Numbered from the stretch's first letter, positions 17,744-26,315 are shown. The stretch: 64,000 bases of DNA from an uncultured Clostridia bacterium (GCA_947649615.1 CANSSG010000009.1:1-64000); one strand, 5' to 3'. Notes: a model not told the origin generated them from the sequence alone. A program made the numbers and translations.

Positions 17744-17752
17744 AAAAACGCA

Positions 17753-17782
17753 GAAAGCGCCGCCCTTATGGGCGGCGCTTTC
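17753..17782. terminator. Bidirectional terminator between the DUF1700 gene and rny
   Basis: GAAAGCGCCGCCC and its exact complement around a TTAT loop, ending on the base before the rny stop. Confidence 0.85.
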
Positions 17783-19333
17783 TTACTTCGCATATTCAAC
17801 GACCTTCGTCTCTCGAATGACGTGGACCTTAATCTGTCCGGGGTATTCCAACTCGCTTTCGATTTTCTTAGCCAAATCTCTGGCGAGGATGACCATCTGG
17901 TCCTCGCTGACGGCCTCAGGCCGCACCATGACGCGGACTTCCCGTCCGGCCTGGATGGCGTAGCTCTTTTCCACGCCGGGATAGGTTCCTGTGATTTCTT
18001 CCAGCTTTTCCAGCCGTTTGATATAGTTTTCAAGATTCTCCCGCCGTGCGCCGGGCCGGGCCGCGCTGACGGCGTCCGCTGCCTGAACCAGGCAGGCCAT
18101 CAGGGTCTTGCACTCCACGTCGCCGTGGTGGGCTTGGATGGCGTTAAGGATGTCCTCTTTTTCTTTATATTTCCGGCAGAACTCCACACCCAGCATAACG
18201 TGGGTACCCTCGTACTCATGGTCCAGGGCCTTGCCGATATCATGGAGCAGCCCGGCCCGCTTGGCGGCGTGGACGTCCAGCCCCAGCTCGGAGGCCATCA
18301 GGCCCGCGATATGGCTGACCTCAATGGAGTGCTGCAATACATTCTGTCCATAGCTGGTGCGGTAATGGAGACGGCCCAGCATCTTCTGAACCTCCGGGTG
18401 CAAGCCCCGTACGCCGGTTTCAAAGGCGGCGCGCTCGCCCTCGCTTTTAATGACGGATTCCACTTCCCGGCGGGCCTTTTCCACCATTTCCTCGATATGG
18501 GTAGGATGGATGCGCCCGTCGGCAATCAGCTTCTCCAGGGCCACCCGGGCGATTTCCCGGCGCACCGGCTCAAAGCAGGAGACGGTAATGGCTTCCGGCG
18601 TATCGTCAATGATAAGGTCCACGCCGGTCAGGGTTTCGATGGTCCGGATATTCCGGCCCTCACGGCCGATGATGCGGCCCTTCATCTCGTCATTGGGCAG
18701 GGGAACCACACTGACGGTAATTTCGGACGCGTGGTCGGCGGCGCACCGCTGGATGGCGGTGGCAACGATTTCCTTGGCGCGCTGGTCGGCCTCCTCCTTG
18801 GCGCGGGCCTCGATCTCCTTGATTTTCAGCGCCGCTTCATGGGTGACCTCTCCTTCCACCTGGGAGATGAGGTACTGCTTGGCTTCCTCCACGGTAAAAC
18901 CGGAAATGCGCTCGAGCATTTCCGTCTGGCTGCGTTTGATGAGGTCGATTTCCTCCTGTGCCTTGTCCGCAGCGGCATGCTTCTGGGTCAGGGCTTCCTC
19001 TTTCTTCTCGATGTTTTCCGTTTTCCGGTCCAGGTTTTCTTCCTTTTGCTGTAGCCGGCGTTCCTGCTTTTGCAGGTCGGCGCGGCGGCTTTTTTCTTCC
19101 TTCTCGTACTCGGTGCGGCTGCGCAGGATTTCCTCCTTGGCCTCCAGCAGGGCTTCCCGCTTCTTGCTCTCGGAGCCTTTGATTGCCTCGTTGATAATGC
19201 GGCGGGCCTCCTCCTCCGCGCTGGAGATTTCCTTTTCCCCTACCTTTTTCCGGTAGTGGATGCCGAGCCAGAAGAAAACAGCCGCAACAACGATCGCGAT
19301 TACCAGCGTAATCACGGTATACTGCCATGGCAT
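17783..19333 (-). CDS. rny: Ribonuclease Y
   Basis: Membrane-anchored endoribonuclease that starts turnover of many mRNAs in Firmicutes. The 516 residues show the full layout: an N-terminal membrane helix (about 4-22), a long charged coiled coil (about 30-200), a KH domain ([19 protein letters not shown]) and an HD domain with [10 protein letters not shown] and [12 protein letters not shown]. It is a single gene with its own promoter and a leader of about 130 bases that contains a strong hairpin, GTCCGGC/GCCGGAC, at 19391-19408. Confidence 0.97.
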   Translation of the reverse strand: MPWQYTVITLVIAIVVAAVFFWLGIHYRKKVGEKEISSAEEEARRIINEAIKGSESKKREALLEAKEEILRSRTEYEKEEKSRRADLQKQERRLQQKEENLDRKTENIEKKEEALTQKHAAADKAQEEIDLIKRSQTEMLERISGFTVEEAKQYLISQVEGEVTHEAALKIKEIEARAKEEADQRAKEIVATAIQRCAADHASEITVSVVPLPNDEMKGRIIGREGRNIRTIETLTGVDLIIDDTPEAITVSCFEPVRREIARVALEKLIADGRIHPTHIEEMVEKARREVESVIKSEGERAAFETGVRGLHPEVQKMLGRLHYRTSYGQNVLQHSIEVSHIAGLMASELGLDVHAAKRAGLLHDIGKALDHEYEGTHVMLGVEFCRKYKEKEDILNAIQAHHGDVECKTLMACLVQAADAVSAARPGARRENLENYIKRLEKLEEITGTYPGVEKSYAIQAGREVRVMVRPEAVSEDQMVILARDLAKKIESELEYPGQIKVHVIRETKVVEYAK

Positions 19334-19461
19334 AACGGCGAATTTCCTCCTATTCCTATGTTTTGCTTTATGGCATGGGGGTTTTTGCTTGTCCGGCGGC
19401 AGCCGGACCTGGAAATAATCGGCAGATACCCCTTTTTATCCGCCGACAAAAATCCTATTCA

Positions 19462-19491
19462 ATAATACTCGCTCCACCCGCCTCCTGTCAA
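19462..19491 (-). promoter_or_regulatory. rny promoter
   Basis: Perfect TTGACA (19486-19491), an 18-base spacer and TATTAT (19462-19467). The T-box promoter lies 220 bases away and is divergent. The bases between them (19505-19713) hold no gene: only a GC palindrome CCGCAGG-GT-CCTGCGG at 19594-19609, an exact DnaA-box match at 19659-19667 and CTGCAATTTTGCAG at 19691-19704. Confidence 0.75.
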
Positions 19492-19713
19492 GCTGAAAAA
19501 AGCGGCGGCGGGGCTTTTTTTAACATTTTTCGTCCAGGGACCGTGCGAATAGGCGCGGCGCGGGGGACAGGCCGCCGGAGCCGGGGGCCGGGTCCGCAGG
19601 GTCCTGCGGGGCAGAATTTCTCCACTTCGTATAAAACCGAGAAATAGGGCGCAAATTTTGTGGATAACTTTGTTGAAACTGTGAAAAACTCTGCAATTTT
19701 GCAGAAAATACCC

Positions 19714-19743
19714 TTGACACGCCCCTGCCGGCCGTGCTACAAT
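19714..19743 (+). promoter_or_regulatory. Promoter of the T-box/LeuA-like operon
   Basis: Perfect TTGACA (19714-19719), an 18-base spacer and TACAAT (19738-19743). Transcription would start near 19750 and run through the T-box leader. Confidence 0.78.
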
Positions 19744-19749
19744 GCCACA

Positions 19750-20040
19750 TAATCTAGTTTTATAAATGCGTAGAAGGCGTAATGCCGTTTCGCGGACGCT
19801 CACAGAGAACCGGCGGTTGGTGCGAGCCGGGGGGCGGCGGGACGGCGGCTGGCGCCGGAGCAGGGCGGCCCAAAGAGGGGATTCTTTAGTAGGCCGCCAC
19901 GGGTTTGCCGCCGTTATCCGGGCAGGGGCTTGCTGGAGCCTTGCAAAGTGTGCGCAGCATGCGCAAAGCCGGGTGGTACCGCGGTAATGAACCATTATCG
20001 TCCCGGGGGCAGAGAACCTGTCCCCGGGATTTTTATATTT
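19750..20040 (+). promoter_or_regulatory. T-box leader, probable leucine specifier (CUG)
   Basis: The antiterminator T-box sequence TGGTACCGCG is at 19974-19983, and a terminator with a 12-bp stem, TCCCGGGGGCAG against CTGTCCCCGGGA, followed by TTTTTAT, is at 20001-20035. The stem I apical part is recognisable at 19803-19830 (CAGAGAACCGG, GGTTGGTGCGAGCCGG). I can pair GCCGTTTCGC (19784-19793) with GCGGGACGGC (19837-19846) and GGCG (19776-19779) with CGCC (19853-19856). This leaves a loop GGCTGG whose CUG at 19849-19851 is in the specifier position. Uncharged tRNA-Leu would then permit read-through. The T-box is certain; the specifier is inferred from a hand fold. Confidence 0.9.
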
Positions 20041-20081
20041 TCGGGACAGGAAGAAAAACAGGAAAAGGAGAACACAGCCCT

Positions 20082-21494
20082 ATGAAAACCATTGAAATTT
20101 CCGATGTAACCCTGCGCTTGGGGGAGGGAAGCCGCGCGTCCGCCCTAAGCTTCAAGGAGCGGGTGGAGATCGCCCGGACCCTGGACCGCCTGGGGGTCGA
20201 CCAAATCGAACTGCCCGCCCTCAGGGGCGGGCGCGGGGACGCCCTAAACAGCAAGACGATTGCCACCGCCGTGGTTTCCGCCCGGCTGTCCGCCTGCGCG
20301 GGCCTGTCGGAGGAGGAGGCAGAGGCCGCCTGGGAGAGCGTCAAAACGGCCCGCCGCCCCGGCCTGCATGTCATGCTCCCGGCGTCCCCGGTGCAGATGG
20401 AGTATATATGCCACAAGAAGGCCCCGGCCATATTGGAGCTGGCAAAAGCACTGGTAGCGAAGGCCCGCTATTTCACGGAGCACGTAGAATTTTCCGCCCT
20501 GGACGCCACCCGGGCGGAGCCGGAATTTTTGCGCCAGCTTCTCACGGCGGCAGCGGAAGCGGGTGCGGAAACGGTAACGCTGTGCGATTCTGCGGGCATC
20601 ATGACGCCGGAGGAGTGCAGGAAGTTCATATCCGGGACCGTCTCCCAGACCCCCGCCCTGGGGAAGGTCCGCCTGGGCGTCGAGTTAAGCGACGGCCTGA
20701 AGATGGCCGCAGCCTGCGCGGCAGCGGCCATGGACGCGGGCGCATCCCTCATCAAGGCCTCCATCACCCCCCTGGACCGCCCCTCCACCTCAGACCTGTC
20801 GGCCTATCTCACAGCCCGCGGGGAGGGGAAGGGCATACGCTGGAACCTGCGCAGCACGGAGTTGGCCCGGGCAGCGGGGCAGGTTCAGTGGATGATGCAG
20901 ACCCAGCGCAGCGGCGGCTCACCCTTTGACAGCGGGGTAGAGGACACGGGGACGGCGGCGTGCCTCACCGCCGGGGACGGCATTGAGGAGATGGTCAGGG
21001 CCGTGCGCCATTTAGGCTACGATTTAACGGAGGAAGACAACGCCAAGGTATACGAGGCATTCCAGCGCATTGCGGCGAAAAAGCATTTTGTCAGCACCCG
21101 GGAGCTGGACGCCATAGTGGCCTCCTCGGCCATGCAGGTCCCCTCTGTATACCGGATTATCAGCTACGTCATTACCTGCGGGAACATGACGGCGGCGATG
21201 GCCAATTTAACCTTGGAAAAGGATGGGGAAAAGCGGCAGGGCGTGTGCGCCGGCGACGGCCCGGTGGACGCGGCGTTCCTCGCCATAGAGCAGATCATAG
21301 GCCATCATTACGAACTGGCGGACTATCAGATACAGACGGTGACGGAGGGCCGCGAGGCGATGGGCTCGGCCCTGGTGAAGCTTCGCTCCAACGGGAAGCT
21401 GTATTCCGGCAACGGCATATCCACCGACGTAATAGGGGCCAGCATCCGCGCCTACATCAGCGCGCTGAATAAAATCCTATTTGAAGAAAATTGA
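20082..21494 (+). CDS. LeuA-family protein with LeuA regulatory domain but without catalytic residues
   Basis: A 470-residue relative of 2-isopropylmalate synthase. Residues 4-330 follow the DRE-TIM barrel and residues 365-465 follow the LeuA allosteric dimerisation domain (YQIQTVTEGREAMGSALVKL, then GNGISTDVIGASIRAY). Several signature residues are missing: TLRDGEQ is TLRLGEG, so the metal-binding Asp is Leu13; the catalytic Glu of FSxED is Leu140 (FSALDA); the metal-binding HxHND is V-E-L-S-D at 200-204. The frame is intact and codon use is normal. It should not be able to condense acetyl-CoA by the known mechanism. It may sense leucine or be an altered enzyme. AAGGAG precedes the ATG, and the T-box places it under leucine control. 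Confidence 0.82.
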   Translation: MKTIEISDVTLRLGEGSRASALSFKERVEIARTLDRLGVDQIELPALRGGRGDALNSKTIATAVVSARLSACAGLSEEEAEAAWESVKTARRPGLHVMLPASPVQMEYICHKKAPAILELAKALVAKARYFTEHVEFSALDATRAEPEFLRQLLTAAAEAGAETVTLCDSAGIMTPEECRKFISGTVSQTPALGKVRLGVELSDGLKMAAACAAAAMDAGASLIKASITPLDRPSTSDLSAYLTARGEGKGIRWNLRSTELARAAGQVQWMMQTQRSGGSPFDSGVEDTGTAACLTAGDGIEEMVRAVRHLGYDLTEEDNAKVYEAFQRIAAKKHFVSTRELDAIVASSAMQVPSVYRIISYVITCGNMTAAMANLTLEKDGEKRQGVCAGDGPVDAAFLAIEQIIGHHYELADYQIQTVTEGREAMGSALVKLRSNGKLYSGNGISTDVIGASIRAYISALNKILFEEN

Positions 21495-21609
21495 CGCCCC
21501 GCCTAACGCTGCGCTTCCGGCGGCCCCGCAGGGCCGCGCGGGCTTCGTGCGCCTGCGGAGCCGCCGCGGGCGGGCGTATCAAAAAACAAGCCGCAGGCTT
21601 ACGCGCGTT

Positions 21610-21632
21610 TTTGCCGCATAGGGTGCGGCAAA
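21610..21632 (+). promoter_or_regulatory. Intergenic hairpin ahead of the fusion gene
   Basis: TTTGCCGCA and TGCGGCAAA pair over a 5-base loop, immediately before the weak ribosome site (AAGAGG) of the next gene. There is no U-run, so it is more likely an RNA-processing or translational element than a terminator. The 156-base gap otherwise holds GC-rich sequence without a frame. Confidence 0.4.
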
Positions 21633-21650
21633 GAAGAAAGAGGTATAAGA

Positions 21651-24116
21651 ATGAAGCTTTCTTTTTCGATGAAATATTGGAGCCAATTGGACTGGCCGCT
21701 GGCCTGCCAGGCGGCGGCCGCCGCCAAGCTCCACGGCGTGGAGCTTGACAGCGTCAGGAACCCCGCCCTGACGGTGCGGAACAGCCCCACGAATCCGGAG
21801 CTTGCCCTGCCGGCCCGCCGCCAGTTGGCGGCAATGGATTTAACCATCCCCTGCATAGGCACGGCAGCGGACCTGACCGCCCCGGACGCAGCGGATGAGA
21901 TTACCGCCGCCGCCGTGGCGGCGGGAAACCTCCTGTCGCCCTACGTCGCGGTGCATACCGCCTGCGGGGATGAAGAGAGGATCATAGCCTGCCTGAAGCC
22001 GCTGCTCCCCCTGGCGGAAAAAAACAAGACGGTCCTCCTGCTGGAGAGCGGCGGCGCGCTGGCGGACACGAAAAAACTGGTATCGGTGCTGGACCACTTT
22101 GCCTGCGACCACCTGGCCGCCTGCTGGAACGTCCATAACACCTGCCTGATGCAGAAGGAGTCCCCCGAAGAAACCATCACCAACCTGGGCGCCTATGTCC
22201 GCTACGTCCGTCTCACCGACGGCGGGGTCCTTGGCGCCCCGGATCTGGTAGGGGAGGGCGCCCTTCCCCTGCGGGAGCTGATGAACGCCCTGCGCAGCGT
22301 AAACTACGACGGCTTCATCTCTCTTTTATGGAACCCAGCCTGGATCGAGGGCCTGGACGACCCTGAAATGATCCTGACCCACTTCTCGGTCTGCCTGTCC
22401 CAATTCGAGCGCGAGGACCGGAAAAGCCATCTCTACTACAACGCCGCCGGGACCGGCCAATACGTCTGGAAAAAGGACATTGTCATTGACAGCACCTTTC
22501 CCCAGGTCTTGGACAGAATGGTGGAGGAGTTTCCCGGCCAATACGCTTTCAAATACACGACCTTGGACTACACCCGGACCTACAGCCAATTCCGGGATGA
22601 CGTAGACCAATTCGCCCGCTCCCTGATTGCCCTGGGCGTCAAGCAGGGGGACAAGGTCGCCGTATGGGCTACCAACGTCCCGGCGTGGTTCATCACCTTC
22701 TGGGCGGCAACGAAGATTGGGGCTGTGCTGGTAACGGTAAACACGGCCTACAAGATTCACGAAGCGGAGTATCTCCTGCGCCAGTCCGACACGCATACGC
22801 TGGTCATGATAGAAAGCTACCGGGACAGCAACTACGCGGAGATTATAGCCGAGCTATGCCCCGAGCTGCAAACGGCCCGGCCGGGGGAGCCGCTGCACTG
22901 TAAAAAGCTCCCCTTCCTGCGCAACGTAATCACAGTCGGCTACCGGCAGGCCGGGTGCCTGACCTGGGAGGAAGCGGCGGCATTAGCGGGAAAAACCTCG
23001 CCGCAGGAGGTCCGCCGCCGCGCCGCCGCCGTCCGCCCCCACGACGTAGCCAACATGCAGTATACCTCCGGCACCACCGGCTTCCCCAAGGGGGTGATGC
23101 TGACCCATTACAACGTCGTCAACAACGGGAAATATATCGGCGACCACATGGATTTGTCCACCGCCGACCGCATGATGATCCAGGTGCCTATGTTCCACTG
23201 CTTCGGCATGGTGCTGTCCATGACGGCCGCCATGACCCACGGGTCCGTCATGTGTCCCCTGCCCTATTTCTCCCCGAAGCCGGCCCTGGCCTGCATCAAC
23301 CAGGAGCGCATCACCACCTTCAACGGCGTCCCCACCATGTTCATCGCCATGATGAACCACCCGGACTTCGCCACGACGGACTTTTCCTGCATCCGCACCG
23401 GCATTATGGCAGGCGCCAACTGCCCCCCGGACCTGATGCGGAAGGCGGCGGACGTCATGAACATGAAGCAGATTATATCGGTCTTCGGCCAGACGGAGGC
23501 CTCCCCCGGCTGTACCATGAGCAGCTTCGACGACCCCCTGGACGTGCGCACGGAAACGGTAGGAAGCCGTTTTGCCAACGTAGAATGCAGGATTATCGAC
23601 CCGGATACCGGCGAGGAATGCCCCATAGGCGTCAGCGGCGAATTTGTCGCCCGGGGCTACAACGTCATGAAGGGCTACTACAAGATGCCGGGGGCCACCG
23701 CCGCCGCCATCGACAGCGAAGGCTGGCTCCATTCCGGGGACCTGTGCTGCGAAGATGAAAACGGTAATTTCCGCGTAACGGGGCGGCTGAAGGACATGAT
23801 CATTCGGGGCGGCGAAAACATATATCCCCGGGAAATCGAAGAATTCCTCTACACCTGCCCCAAGGTAAAGGACGTACAGGTCATCGGCGTCCCTGACGAG
23901 CAGTACGGCGAGGAAATCATGGCCTGCATCATCCTCAAGGAAGGCGAAACCGCCACGGCGGAGGAGATCAAGTCCTTCGTCCTCTCCCACATGGCAAAGC
24001 ACAAGGTACCCCGTTATATTGAATTTGTAGACGCCTTTCCCATGAACGCGGCAGGAAAGGTGCTGAAATATAAAATGCGTGAAAACGCGGCAGAAAAGCT
24101 GGGCTTAAAAAAGTAG
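21651..24116 (+). CDS. Fusion of a TIM-barrel sugar-isomerase-like domain and an acyl-CoA synthetase
   Basis: An 821-residue two-domain protein. Residues 1 to about 260 look like the xylose-isomerase-like/AP-endonuclease-2 TIM barrel (SMKYWSQLDWPLACQAAAAA, LLLESGG, CWNVHNT, GEGALPLRELMNAL, NYDGFISLLWNP). In that family the metal ligands usually read WDxHH and SLEWEP, so several appear lost. Residues 270-821 are a complete adenylate-forming acyl-CoA ligase: P-loop YTSGTTGFPKGVML, FGQTEASPG, HSGDL, GRLKDMIIRGGENIYPREIE and the C-terminal lysine in AAGKVLKYKMRE. It should activate a carboxylic acid as CoA thioester; the acid is unknown. One continuous frame without an internal start favours a true fusion. 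It follows the LeuA-like gene under the same T-box. Confidence 0.87.
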   Translation: MKLSFSMKYWSQLDWPLACQAAAAAKLHGVELDSVRNPALTVRNSPTNPELALPARRQLAAMDLTIPCIGTAADLTAPDAADEITAAAVAAGNLLSPYVAVHTACGDEERIIACLKPLLPLAEKNKTVLLLESGGALADTKKLVSVLDHFACDHLAACWNVHNTCLMQKESPEETITNLGAYVRYVRLTDGGVLGAPDLVGEGALPLRELMNALRSVNYDGFISLLWNPAWIEGLDDPEMILTHFSVCLSQFEREDRKSHLYYNAAGTGQYVWKKDIVIDSTFPQVLDRMVEEFPGQYAFKYTTLDYTRTYSQFRDDVDQFARSLIALGVKQGDKVAVWATNVPAWFITFWAATKIGAVLVTVNTAYKIHEAEYLLRQSDTHTLVMIESYRDSNYAEIIAELCPELQTARPGEPLHCKKLPFLRNVITVGYRQAGCLTWEEAAALAGKTSPQEVRRRAAAVRPHDVANMQYTSGTTGFPKGVMLTHYNVVNNGKYIGDHMDLSTADRMMIQVPMFHCFGMVLSMTAAMTHGSVMCPLPYFSPKPALACINQERITTFNGVPTMFIAMMNHPDFATTDFSCIRTGIMAGANCPPDLMRKAADVMNMKQIISVFGQTEASPGCTMSSFDDPLDVRTETVGSRFANVECRIIDPDTGEECPIGVSGEFVARGYNVMKGYYKMPGATAAAIDSEGWLHSGDLCCEDENGNFRVTGRLKDMIIRGGENIYPREIEEFLYTCPKVKDVQVIGVPDEQYGEEIMACIILKEGETATAEEIKSFVLSHMAKHKVPRYIEFVDAFPMNAAGKVLKYKMRENAAEKLGLKK

Positions 24117-24189
24117 GACCCGGCTGCATAAATCTCTCTCCGCCGGGAAACAATGGAAGCATCCCACAAAGAAGAGAGGAGCGACGCCC

Positions 24190-24456
24190 ATGGTAAAAGG
24201 CACATCCCGCCGCGTAATCGTAGTAGACTCCCCCGATCCGAAGCTGTTCGAACAAGCCATATTCATTGTCAAAAACGACGCATTCTCCCAGGAGGGCGTC
24301 ACCTCCCAGCAGGTATTAGGCGAGGCCTGCCGCATTGCACGAAGCTGCGCGGCCCCCCAGACCATCCCGCCGCCCATCTGGCGCAGGGTCCCCCTCTGGG
24401 GCTGGATTGCGGCGGCGGCGGCCATAGCGGCGGCGGTGATGGCGGCCGTATTATAA
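24190..24456 (+). CDS. Small protein with C-terminal membrane anchor
   Basis: 88 residues. The N-terminal part (VKGTSRRVIVVDSPDPKLFE, AIFIVKNDAFSQEGVTSQQV) is soluble and the last 20 residues (WGWIAAAAAIAAAVMAAVL) are a tail anchor. Similar short proteins occur in many Clostridia and are sometimes labelled translation initiation factor 2, for which I see no support. GAGGAG precedes the ATG. It is 73 bases after the fusion gene and before the terminators, so it could be the last gene of the T-box operon, though it may be independent. Confidence 0.7.
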   Translation: MVKGTSRRVIVVDSPDPKLFEQAIFIVKNDAFSQEGVTSQQVLGEACRIARSCAAPQTIPPPIWRRVPLWGWIAAAAAIAAAVMAAVL

Positions 24457-24475
24457 GGGACCCGTATAAAAAAGG

Positions 24476-24508
24476 CAGGGGCGCATGGCTTTCCACCATG
24501 CGCCCCTG
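24476..24508 (+). terminator. Hairpin ending the T-box operon
   Basis: CAGGGGCGCATGG and its complement over a 7-base loop, followed by TCTCCG, so the U-run is weak. Confidence 0.65.
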
Positions 24509-24518
24509 TCTCCGTGTG

Positions 24519-24546
24519 TCAAAAAGATGCTTTGCATCTTTTTTGA
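24519..24546. terminator. Bidirectional terminator repeat, second copy
   Basis: TCAAAAAGATGC-TTT-GCATCTTTTTTGA. Its reverse complement matches the element at 6500-6528 except in the loop and one A. It lies between the small-protein gene and the end of the convergent symporter gene. Confidence 0.8.
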
Positions 24547-24588
24547 GGAAAAGGCCCGGGCCGGGTGCGGCCCGCAACGCATTTCGCC

Positions 24589-25806
24589 TCAGCCTTTCCG
24601 ATTGATTTTCACAGTCTCCTTCATCGCCACGGAGCAGGCCAGGTCCCCCAGCACGTTGCAGCAGGTCGCGCCCATATCGCAAAGGGTGTTGACGCTGATA
24701 TACACCCCCATGACCCCGGCGGGCAGCCCCGCAATCGCGGCCAGGGCGGCAAAGGAAGCGATGGCGCCTCCCGGTACGCCCGGCGTCCCGATGCTCAGCA
24801 GCGTATTGCTGAGCAGCACCACCGCCAGCAGGCCGAAGCTGATTTCCACGCCGCAGGCGTTGGCGAAGAACACGATCATAAACGACATCAGAATAGACAC
24901 CGCGTCCATATTGATGGTGGCCCCCAGCGGCAGCGCCAGGGAGGAAATCTCATTCGGCACCCCCAAGCTGCCGGCGCACTGCTTGCTGATGGGCAGCGTC
25001 GCCGAACTGGAGCAGGTTCCGAAGGCGTTGAGGGCCGCAGGCATGACCCTGGCAAAAAACGTCCGGACGCCGCATTTCCCCAACAGCCTGACGATCCCTC
25101 CATAGACCACTGCGGCATAGAGGAAGAAGGTCAGATACAGCGCCCCGAGCACGGTTCCCAGCGCCAGGATTGTTTCCGTGCCATTGGCGTACACCACGGA
25201 CGCGATAGAGCAGAACACGCCCACCGGCGTAAACAGCATGACCACGGAAACGACCTTCACCGCGATTTCATTCACAGCACAGGCCAGGTCCACAAACGGC
25301 TTTGCCTTCCCCTCCAGGGCGAGGCAGGCGGTCCCCACGATTACCGCGAACACCAGCACTTGCAGCATATCGCCATTGGCAAAGGCGGCCGCGGGGTTTG
25401 CGGGGATCAAATTCCTTACGGTGTCCAGCAGGCTGGTAAAATGGGTCGCTTCCACCCCGGCCTCCACCATTTCAACCGCCACCCCCCGGCCAAGGCCCAG
25501 GGCCTTTGGCAGGAACAGCCCCAGCAGGCTGGCCAGGAGCGTCGTAGCGGTATAATAAATCACCGCCTGCGCGCCGACGCGCCCGGTAGCGGACACGCTT
25601 CCAATCCCGTGGATGCCGGCCACCAGGGAGCAGAACACCAGCGGATAAATCATCATCCGCAGCGCGTTCATATACAGCCCGCCCACCAAGTCAATGGCGG
25701 GCAGCAAAAATGCAAGCCGCCCCGGCATAGCAAGCCCCAGGGCAATGCCTAGCAGCAGGCCGGTAAAGATGGCGAGGGTCAGGTGGGTGGATTTTTTGTT
25801 TTTCAT
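24589..25806 (-). CDS. Cation:amino-acid/dicarboxylate symporter (DAACS family)
   Basis: A 405-residue membrane transporter of the GltP/SstT type. It has several hydrophobic segments, the re-entrant-loop signature SSSATLPISKQ, the GATINMDAVS segment (GATINMDGTA in classical members) and a second loop GTPGVPGGAIA. It would import an amino acid or dicarboxylate with Na+ or H+. I start it at the ATG at 25806, preceded by AAAGGAG; the frame is open upstream, but that is the T-box leader. T-box control argues for amino-acid uptake. The altered signature residues leave the substrate open. Confidence 0.88.
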   Translation of the reverse strand: MKNKKSTHLTLAIFTGLLLGIALGLAMPGRLAFLLPAIDLVGGLYMNALRMMIYPLVFCSLVAGIHGIGSVSATGRVGAQAVIYYTATTLLASLLGLFLPKALGLGRGVAVEMVEAGVEATHFTSLLDTVRNLIPANPAAAFANGDMLQVLVFAVIVGTACLALEGKAKPFVDLACAVNEIAVKVVSVVMLFTPVGVFCSIASVVYANGTETILALGTVLGALYLTFFLYAAVVYGGIVRLLGKCGVRTFFARVMPAALNAFGTCSSSATLPISKQCAGSLGVPNEISSLALPLGATINMDAVSILMSFMIVFFANACGVEISFGLLAVVLLSNTLLSIGTPGVPGGAIASFAALAAIAGLPAGVMGVYISVNTLCDMGATCCNVLGDLACSVAMKETVKINRKG

Positions 25807-25845
25807 GGGAAGCACTCCTTTACACAAAACATACATATGGCAAAT

Positions 25846-26123
25846 AAAAAACGCCCGTCTTCTGCCAAAACAGAAGACGGGCGCAGCGCCCGTGGTACCA
25901 CTTCTATTCACCCCGGCGCAGGCGCGCCAAGGCCTCACAGGCATCCAACAATGCCCTCCGCGATAACGGGCGGACCCGTTGCGCCCTTACGGAAGCCGTT
26001 TGGGCGCACCTCTCCGGAGCCATGTTCACCTGCGGCCGGCTTATTCCCTTTCAGCAGCCGGGAACTCTCTGTAAAGCGGACGGGCAGGCTACTCTTTCCT
26101 TCATAGGGTTTCAAAAAATATGT
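25846..26123 (-). promoter_or_regulatory. T-box leader of the symporter gene
   Basis: On the minus strand: GAAGGAAAGAGTAG, then CAGAGAG and an apical stem ending AAGCCGG (stem I), the T-box sequence TGGTACCACG at 25891-25900, and a terminator with a perfect 13-bp stem (CGCCCGTCTTCTG) followed by TTTTTT at 25846-25883. In the usual GUGAA-NNN arrangement the specifier would be CAU (26022-26024), a histidine codon; a register shift would read ACA or AUG. The T-box identity is firm, the amino acid is not. Confidence 0.88.
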
Positions 26124-26129
26124 ATATTT

Positions 26130-26158
26130 ATTATATCCGCCCCACATCCCCTTGTCAA
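26130..26158 (-). promoter_or_regulatory. Promoter of the symporter T-box leader
   Basis: Perfect TTGACA (26153-26158), 17-base spacer and perfect TATAAT (26130-26135): the strongest consensus promoter in the window. Confidence 0.9.
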
Positions 26159-26246
26159 TGGCGCAGTTCACAGGTTCACAGCGCCCGCCCCGCCCTTTTT
26201 TTGTAAAAACCGGCAAAAAGCGATGGGCGGACCCGCAGAAAACAAG

Positions 26247-26275
26247 TAGACATTTTTGCCCTGTTGCGCTATACT
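26247..26275 (+). promoter_or_regulatory. murB promoter
   Basis: TAGACA (26247-26252), a 17-base spacer and TATACT (26270-26275), 41 bases before the murB ATG and divergent from the T-box promoter. Confidence 0.75.
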
Positions 26276-26315
26276 GGAAGCAGCAATGCCGCGCATGCAT
26301 GCAGGAGGTTTGTTT

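Noticed and set aside
19659-19667. Exact DnaA box (TTATCCACA inverted) upstream of the T-box promoter as a second origin or DnaA-controlled promoter
   Set aside because: A single 9-mer without neighbours. Another exact match occurs inside the alaX gene near 44262, so chance is likely.
25891-25900. GTGGTACCAC as a protein operator
   Set aside because: Its place directly before a terminator and behind a stem I makes it the conserved T-box sequence.
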